NCBI RefSeq assembly: GCF_910596095.1
Contig: NC_056536.1
Location: 33,698,590 to 33,762,589, forward strand
Direction of reading: 5' to 3'
DNA: 64,000 nt
From: Thunnus maccoyii
Taxonomy: Eukaryota; Chordata; Actinopteri; Scombriformes; Scombridae
Shown: positions 57,901 to 64,000 of the stretch, piece by piece
Position numbering within the stretch: the first letter of the stretch is position 1
Layout of the letters: every line of letters begins with the position of its first letter
Position numbers and translations under genes: made by a program
Notes under the pieces: model-generated
Seen by the model: the letters and a program-made list of their open reading frames with translations, nothing else
Databases searched by the model: none
Told to the model about the DNA's origin: nothing

Positions 57901-59400
57901 CTCTGATTAAAAACCCTGGTATACTGTGAAATACAGAGAGATTTACCTGGCTGTGATAGGGTTAATCAGCATTGTGTGAACACATTTTGCAAAGGCTTGA
58001 ATGTAATGGACGTTCATTTATAGGTATAAATTCTGCACTGCAAATTTAAGAATGAATTGCCAATCCCAAATATGTATGGATTCCATTTTAGCACTATGGT
58101 TTGTTCTAAAAAGGCCAATCAGCTGCAGTCAAAGTATGAATTATGAAATATTTATTGTTGCAACATGATGAATGAAAATATGAAAGAAAACAAATATATT
58201 TGTTGATTTTAAATTATAAATGCACTGATGCTTGAGTAAAAGGAAACCAAATGACAGTAGATACTCCAGCTCCGTCTGGTTTGGGCCAATCAATGACATG
58301 AATTGTAATTGAAATGAATGACACATAAAAAGATGTCCCTTTCACAATGCTTTAATTTGTGTCCATTGAATTGTCACGTGTCATCTTGGCTACAAAATAA
58401 TTCTGTTGGAGGCCACTGTGATTTTACAGCATTTAAGAATAAGGCAAACAAAAAAAGAAAAAAACGTTAGACTGGTCTGCAAGTATTCAGGTAGCCCAAT
58501 AATAAATGACCATAATATTCACCTGTGTGAACTGGAATCAGCAAGCTAATCCTAAACCTTTATTGAATCTGTGTATACTGTATTGTATCTAGACAATATG
58601 GATCATGTTAATTTGAAAATTTATCCAAATTTACACTTACAACAGAATAAACCTTCACTAGCTTTTGTAAAATTCAAGTTTTGTTATTTTATAAATTTAT
58701 AATCAGAAATTTAAATATAATTTTCGAACAATATACAGTTCCCATTTATAATCAGTTGAACTCCCCAACCCAGGAAGAGTCTTAAAATACAGTCTGACCA
58801 CATTTACTTTTCTCTACATAAACTTAATGTTCCCAGGCAACATTACAACAACAGTTCAAGCATTGAATGATTTTATTGAATAAAAACATTTAAAAATAAT
58901 CTATACGTCACTTTCTGTTATAAGTATTGTTATCCTTTAGCCAGAGACATAAATTATGGACGTCAGGCAAACTGTATCTGCAAGCGCCAATCAGTAAGTG
59001 GTTTTACATTAATTCTGCAATCACAGCTTTATGATTCATTTGCGGTGAACAGTGTGAGTTTTAGGAAAGAGTCATTTATGTCACAGTTTCCCCAAATGTT
59101 AATAATTTATGTCTCTGGCAGGTCATTCACACTGTGAGCAACACAATCAAAAATGCTAACAAAATCCTTTTATTTCTCGTAGAGTTGAGCAACAAGAAAA
59201 AATCGTTCAACAAACCTCTTGCTGTGGCTTTATATCTGTTTTTTTAGCTACAGCTGTTTATTTTTATGAATTTGACTTGTGCAAAAATGAGGTGATTCCT
59301 GCAGCTTTTGTTTGAAAGACAATAGAAATCAACATCTCAAAAAGTGATGTTTGGAGAGCAACTGAAATAATATCTGGTTTGACTGTAAACTAAAGTGCTT
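54920..59400. other. Intergenic, no gene recognised
   Basis: About 4.5 kb of AT-rich DNA. Open frames up to 116 codons (56334-56684) lack any motif I recognise. A repeat-like AATGGAACCCTGAGGGACTT lies at 57096. Confidence 0.55.
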
Positions 59401-59404
59401 TCAC

Positions 59405-59645
59405 AGATTTGCACCTGCTAGCTGGCTAAGATAAGTATGTAACTGGAGTCAGGATGTGGTTAGCCTAGCTTAGCATAAAGACTGGAAGTTGAAGGAAACA
59501 GCTAGCCTAGCTCTGTACAAAGTTCAAAAATCCTACTAACACCTATAAAGCTCACATTTAACATGTTTTATCTTGTTATTTAATCCGTACACAAACAGAA
59601 ATTGTGCTTTCAGTCCCCAGTGATAGGAGCTCCACTGCTAAACAC
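59405..59645. mobile_element. Dispersed TTAGCTTAGCAT repeat fragment
   Basis: GGATGTGGTTAGCCTAGCTT then AGCATAAAGACTGGAAG and AAACAGCTAGCCTAGCTCTG; related to 50940-51060. Common teleost interspersed repeat. Confidence 0.5.
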
Positions 59646-60390
59646 TATGATTCAGTAAAGTCAGTTCTAGGGCTGTCACTTTATTTAAAAAAAAGTTTGA
59701 CAAATTTGTGTTGACACATACTTTGAATTTATTCAAACACAAGTAACCCACATAGCATAATCCTAAACTTATTGTAGAATTGTTGTTCCGTTTATTCATG
59801 GTGCCTCTGCTGCATTGTTTCAGTGACAAGCTAACGGTTAGCTTCAAAAATGTTACTGAAGGCAGTTTCATGTTGTTCAAATGGAAACACCCACGCAGCC
59901 GTTAGCAAAAAGTGGCGACGTGGGTCAGAGACACCCCCCACACAAACACACAAACACACACACGCAGTTCGCTCACAGCATCTTCCTAACATACTCGTTG
60001 TATGTTAGAGCACGAAAAATGTCCAGATATACTACAAGAGATGTCACAGTGCTGAGTCTGAGTGTGTGAAACTGTGTGTGGAGGACGCAGTGCAACTTTG
60101 AGCAGCAGCAACAGTGAGTGCTCCGTTTGTGTGTCGACACCGTTAGCACATTTAGCAGAACAGCAGCAACAGTGATTCATCTCTGTGGCTACTGGCTAGA
60201 CGGTCTAGGTGGTTTATATGTAGTAACATCATCATGCAGAAACCTACGTCAGGTCACGTGGAAAAAAGTTTTTAGAAGGGCTTGGGAAAATAGGATTTTG
60301 ATGCTAAAACATATGTACTTAGACCAAAATTTGAATTTTCAGATTTGAAAACATGGAACACTACTTGGAAGGTACAGAATGACTTTAATA

Positions 60391-60760
60391 CAGAGGCATC
60401 AGTGTTAGAGCAGCATGTTACTGTTGTAGCTGCTGGAGGTGGAGCTAGTTTCAACTACTTTATATACCGTTAGCTAGTTTAGTCCAGTGGTTCCCAATCT
60501 AGGGGTCGGGCCCCTCCAAAGGGTCAGCAGATAAATCTGAGGGGTCGTGAGATGATTAATGGGAGAGGAAAGAGGAAAAAACAAAGTTCTGATACACAAA
60601 TCTGTTTTCAGTTTTTGGACTTTTTCTCTAATCTTTGATTTTTGGTGAAATATTGGATCATTTCAACATTTATTGAAATGAAAGCATGTGAGAAGTTTAG
60701 AGGGAAAAATCACTATTTGGTGGAGCTGTTAACAACTCATAGACATGTGAAATGTGAGTG
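60391..60760. mobile_element. Inverted copy of the 8.2-8.7 kb nested element
   Basis: 60391-60484 matches outer-element sequence; from 60485, CAGTGGTTCCCAATCTAGGG then GTCGGGCCCCTCCAAAGGGT and onward to TAACAACTCATAGACATGTG is the reverse of 8295-8558. The far terminus is missing, so it is truncated. The junction octamer GTTTAGTC equals the reverse of GACTAAAC at 8559. Confidence 0.75.
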
Positions 60761-60764
60761 ACGG

Positions 60765-63700
60765 ATAGAGCTTCTCACAATGTGACAGCACAGTGAGTCT
60801 GACTAGTTTCTGCTGGCTGTTGTTCCAACCTTTGTGTCTTCAGACTGACTGTCCAGGGCTGAAGGCTGAGGAGACACTAATGCCATGGACACCCTACATG
60901 ACCTTTGAAGTCATCAGATCACTGTACTGTTCACACTACATAACTGTCTGTCTTTTAATCGGGAATCTTGAGTGATTGGCGACGGGGTCAAACATTACAA
61001 GATCTTTCACTAGGAGGAATCCCTAACGAGTCTGTCTGCTCTCCAAGCTACATTTGTGTCATGAAAACACGAGAAGTGACACGAGAAATGACACGAGAAA
61101 TGACGTGATACCATGTGCGTAAATAAAGGTGAATAATGTAAATAAATATTTTTGCTATGAAAACGTAGCTGCCTGCTCCTATTGTGGTTCACCAAGGATG
61201 ACAAGGTTACAAATACTGAAAAACTTGTATGTATGCTGATGTATTCTAATAGAAACTATATTATTGTGGCCCCCCACACAAATAGATGCATGACTTGGTT
61301 CAGGGAGCTGCTGTGTCATCACCCCATGTCTTGCGCTCTCATTGGCTGTAACTCGTTGCTGCCCTTATTGCCAGTCACAACACTTTTCACACAACAGGAT
61401 TTGAACTCCAGATATTTAGCCTGCTTGATATCTTTTGGGCATCAGCAGGACATCTGCGAGCTCTCGGTTTGCATCTCTGAACAATTCACACATAGCAATC
61501 AAGCGCCGTTTTGCAAGCGGCGAACGAACGCCAGTTTGCCTCTGATCTGGGGCTTTTGTCAGCGATCTCCAAAAACTGTTGGTGAATGGAAAATCAGGGC
61601 TAAAATTGTGTAGAGTGAACTCAGCATAAGGTACAGTTGACTCTGACACATTATATTATGAATCTAACATTGTGACACTGCATATTACAAAGGCATAGAC
61701 ATTCTTGTGACATAAAAATCCCTATCTTTCATCCCTTCATACAAAGATGTAATTAGTTAAACCTCTAGCATTAAAATCAGCTACATTCACATCTTCTGCT
61801 CTTCATTGTTTCTCTAGTTGTTGGAGTTTAACAGTCTCAGTGAAATCACTGTGCTAAAGACATATTAATACACAACTTCCTACACAATTTAACTTCCTGT
61901 ACATAGAGGCCACCTCAGTACTGAGAAGATCTGAGTCCTGTTCAGTTACTCTTTACATCTCCTCACTTTTTCGCTTCCTTCACCAGTTTTTCTTCCTTTC
62001 AACCTGTACAACTGAATTCTTCCTCTGATAGTTACTTGGCCACATGTGGGAACATCGCCTGGAGGCAAAGCTGCATTGGAGGCAGACATTATCTCATTGG
62101 AATATATTTTTATGGATAATTAATATTTGAAGCTTGAAAGTTTATTTGACTTTCCAGATTTAAACTTGCCAAATTTATCCAAAAAGATAAGTTAATTCAG
62201 TAGATTTTGTGCTGGAGTTGTTAATAGTATAAAGTGAGAGGGCAGTGAAACTGTGATTTCCAGGCTGGCAGAAGTTTACTCTTTAAGGGTAGTCTAATGA
62301 TCAGCCTGAAATGTCATTTTCTTTCAGTTTCTGTGTGGGCGGGGGGTTTATTCTGTTTTGTTTTGCCTCAGCCAGTCAGTATCGAGTGGTGTATTCATTC
62401 TGCTGACTTCCTTTTCAGTCCACACAGAAGCTGCAATCACAATGAGAAATATCTGAAATGTTTAATGTAGGTTGACCTACAACAACTTGTACAGCTTTTT
62501 TCATAGATGCAGTGTTGCCAACTCAAGAACTTTAAGTGGTGACTTTTTTTTTTTCTAAAAATTGTCAACATCTAGTAACTTTTTGGACAGACCTTAACTC
62601 CTCTCCCTTGTTCACATAAATATCCACTTCTAAATGATTTAATTTGACTATTAAAGTCTTAACTTTTTATGAGAAGATAGCAACTTGAAAAACTATAATA
62701 GCTAGTAACAGGTTTAGCTTGAATTAATTTTTTTAACTTAGATTTTTTTTTTTTTTAATTTATAGTTATGTTATGATGTCACAGATGTGGAAATAGCTGC
62801 ATGGCATAATATAACGACTGTTTGAGAAGGGTTTAGCTACTCTCCCTTGTAAATATGTAGCTAGGTGGCTAGCAAGCGATGTAGGAATATGACATCTCCA
62901 TTTATAATTCCGCCAACAAAGCTCTAATTGGTCGATTGTTTTTTTCAACCGGCTGAAACAGCCATTAATGAACTCACTATTTTAATTGCTGGACAAATGA
63001 GTGGTGATTTAGAGGTCTGGAACTAGAGCAGCATAACAGTAGATGTTGACCTGAATTGGTTGCCAGACATAAGGTGAGGTGATCTCAACAACCTTTAAGA
63101 ATCACCCTCTGAGGACCATGATGGGGATTTTGTGGAAATAGTTGTCACATAGTTCTTATATAGTTATTGTTAATAGCTGTCCATACATTTCAAATTATCT
63201 TGCATTGGTTGGTCCCCTGCCGTGGTGTTTTAAACGCATTATAGTCATTTCAGTATGCTGTACGGGTTGTGGAGTTCAGACCTGCAGCAAACACTGTTGC
63301 GACTGCAGCTACAGTAGCTAGAAAGCTCATCCACTCATAATGAGTAAATGTCAATTTTAGCAATAAATTGATGAATTACTTTGTAATAATACTAATAATC
63401 TGCCATTCATCTGGGTTCAGGTCATGTTAATTAATTAATTACATTACATTACTAAGAATACAGCTGGGAAGTCCTGACATAAATAATTGTAGGCCTTATT
63501 GTCCCTATTGGCTCTCCATCATTCTTTGATTGGTATGATAATGAAAAAGATATTAAATTATATTGTTTATTTAAAAGGTCTTTAAAAATCTTAAATTGAA
63601 CTTGTTGAACCCTGCTGTACACTCAACTGTTTAATAGTTACTTGTCCTCTGAACAGCTGTGATTCTTTGTCTTCGCCCATTGAAGTTTAACTCCAATTAA

Positions 63701-64000
63701 ATTATTTCTGCCTCAGTAGCAGCTCTGCCTCCAGGAAATGTTTGTTTGACCCAAAAATATTCGTGTGGCACACTCCTTGTCTTTAGATCACTGCAGCTTC
63801 CTCATGTTCTCCATCGAGTGGATTCAAACTGCTGACATAATTTTAGGCCTCTGCTGCTTTTCCGTAACACACATTCAAACTTAAACCTTAGAGCTTCCAA
63901 CCACAGGAGACATCCAGGATTTTCCACCTATTCTTCACAAACATGGCAGCAGGAAGTTGGAGGGAAGAGTCCATTCAGTGAGTCCTGAAACAGGCTCCTG
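60765..64000. other. Intergenic to window end, no gene recognised
   Basis: Contains a three-unit 15-bp repeat (GACACGAGAAATGAC) at 61069-61108. A repeat-like stretch at 61260-61620 has a 143-codon open frame with no motif, and 62505-62580 has TGTTGCCAACTC-type sequence also seen at about 46277. Otherwise AT-rich. Confidence 0.5.

Overview
The window is vertebrate nuclear DNA, most likely from a percomorph (spiny-rayed) teleost. The evidence is split vertebrate genes with GT-AG introns, a fish-type FISNA-NACHT immune receptor, a CD300/pIgR-like receptor, and many teleost-style SINEs, LINEs and short inverted-repeat transposons with long (CA/GT)n tracts. I cannot name the species from sequence alone.

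Layout: (1) 0.3-5.5 kb, + strand: a six-exon CD300/CMRF35-like receptor with signal peptide, two V-type Ig domains, Ser/Thr/Pro stalk, transmembrane helix and a cytoplasmic tail with two YxxL motifs. All exon phases agree and give a 382-residue product. A LINE 3' end and a tRNA-derived SINE lie in its introns, and a LINE tail flanked by 52-bp direct repeats lies in its 3' UTR. (2) 6.5-17.1 kb, + strand: a complete seven-exon arl8a gene (187 residues, small GTPase of the lysosome) preceded by a CpG-rich promoter and a five-copy 50-bp minisatellite carrying ETS-type GGAA motifs. Its introns hold several nested transposon relics. (3) 17.1-27.6 kb: no gene recognised, only dispersed repeats. (4) 27.7-44.6 kb, - strand: a teleost NLR. 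In gene order it has three tandem copies of a short N-terminal exon, a RING-like half module, one large FISNA-NACHT exon, six 174-bp LRR exons and a decayed B30.2 (PRY-SPRY) exon. Its introns hold an antisense LINE, a Harbinger-like MITE and a 614-bp foldback element. (5) 44.6-64.0 kb: no host gene recognised. It holds a decayed piggyBac-like transposase N-terminus, a shortened collinear copy of parts of the 20.7-26.2 kb region, a 385-bp direct duplication and many MITE-like elements.

The two immune loci are unrelated in sequence. The CD300-like protein is a cell-surface receptor with a possible signalling tail. The NLR is a cytosolic sensor-type protein whose exon structure records repeated exon duplication and loss. 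arl8a is a conserved housekeeping gene between them. The most interesting material is the NLR exon architecture (triplicated N-terminal exon, RING-like module, dead B30.2), the ETS-site minisatellite at the arl8a promoter, and the well-preserved transposon structures with visible target-site duplications.
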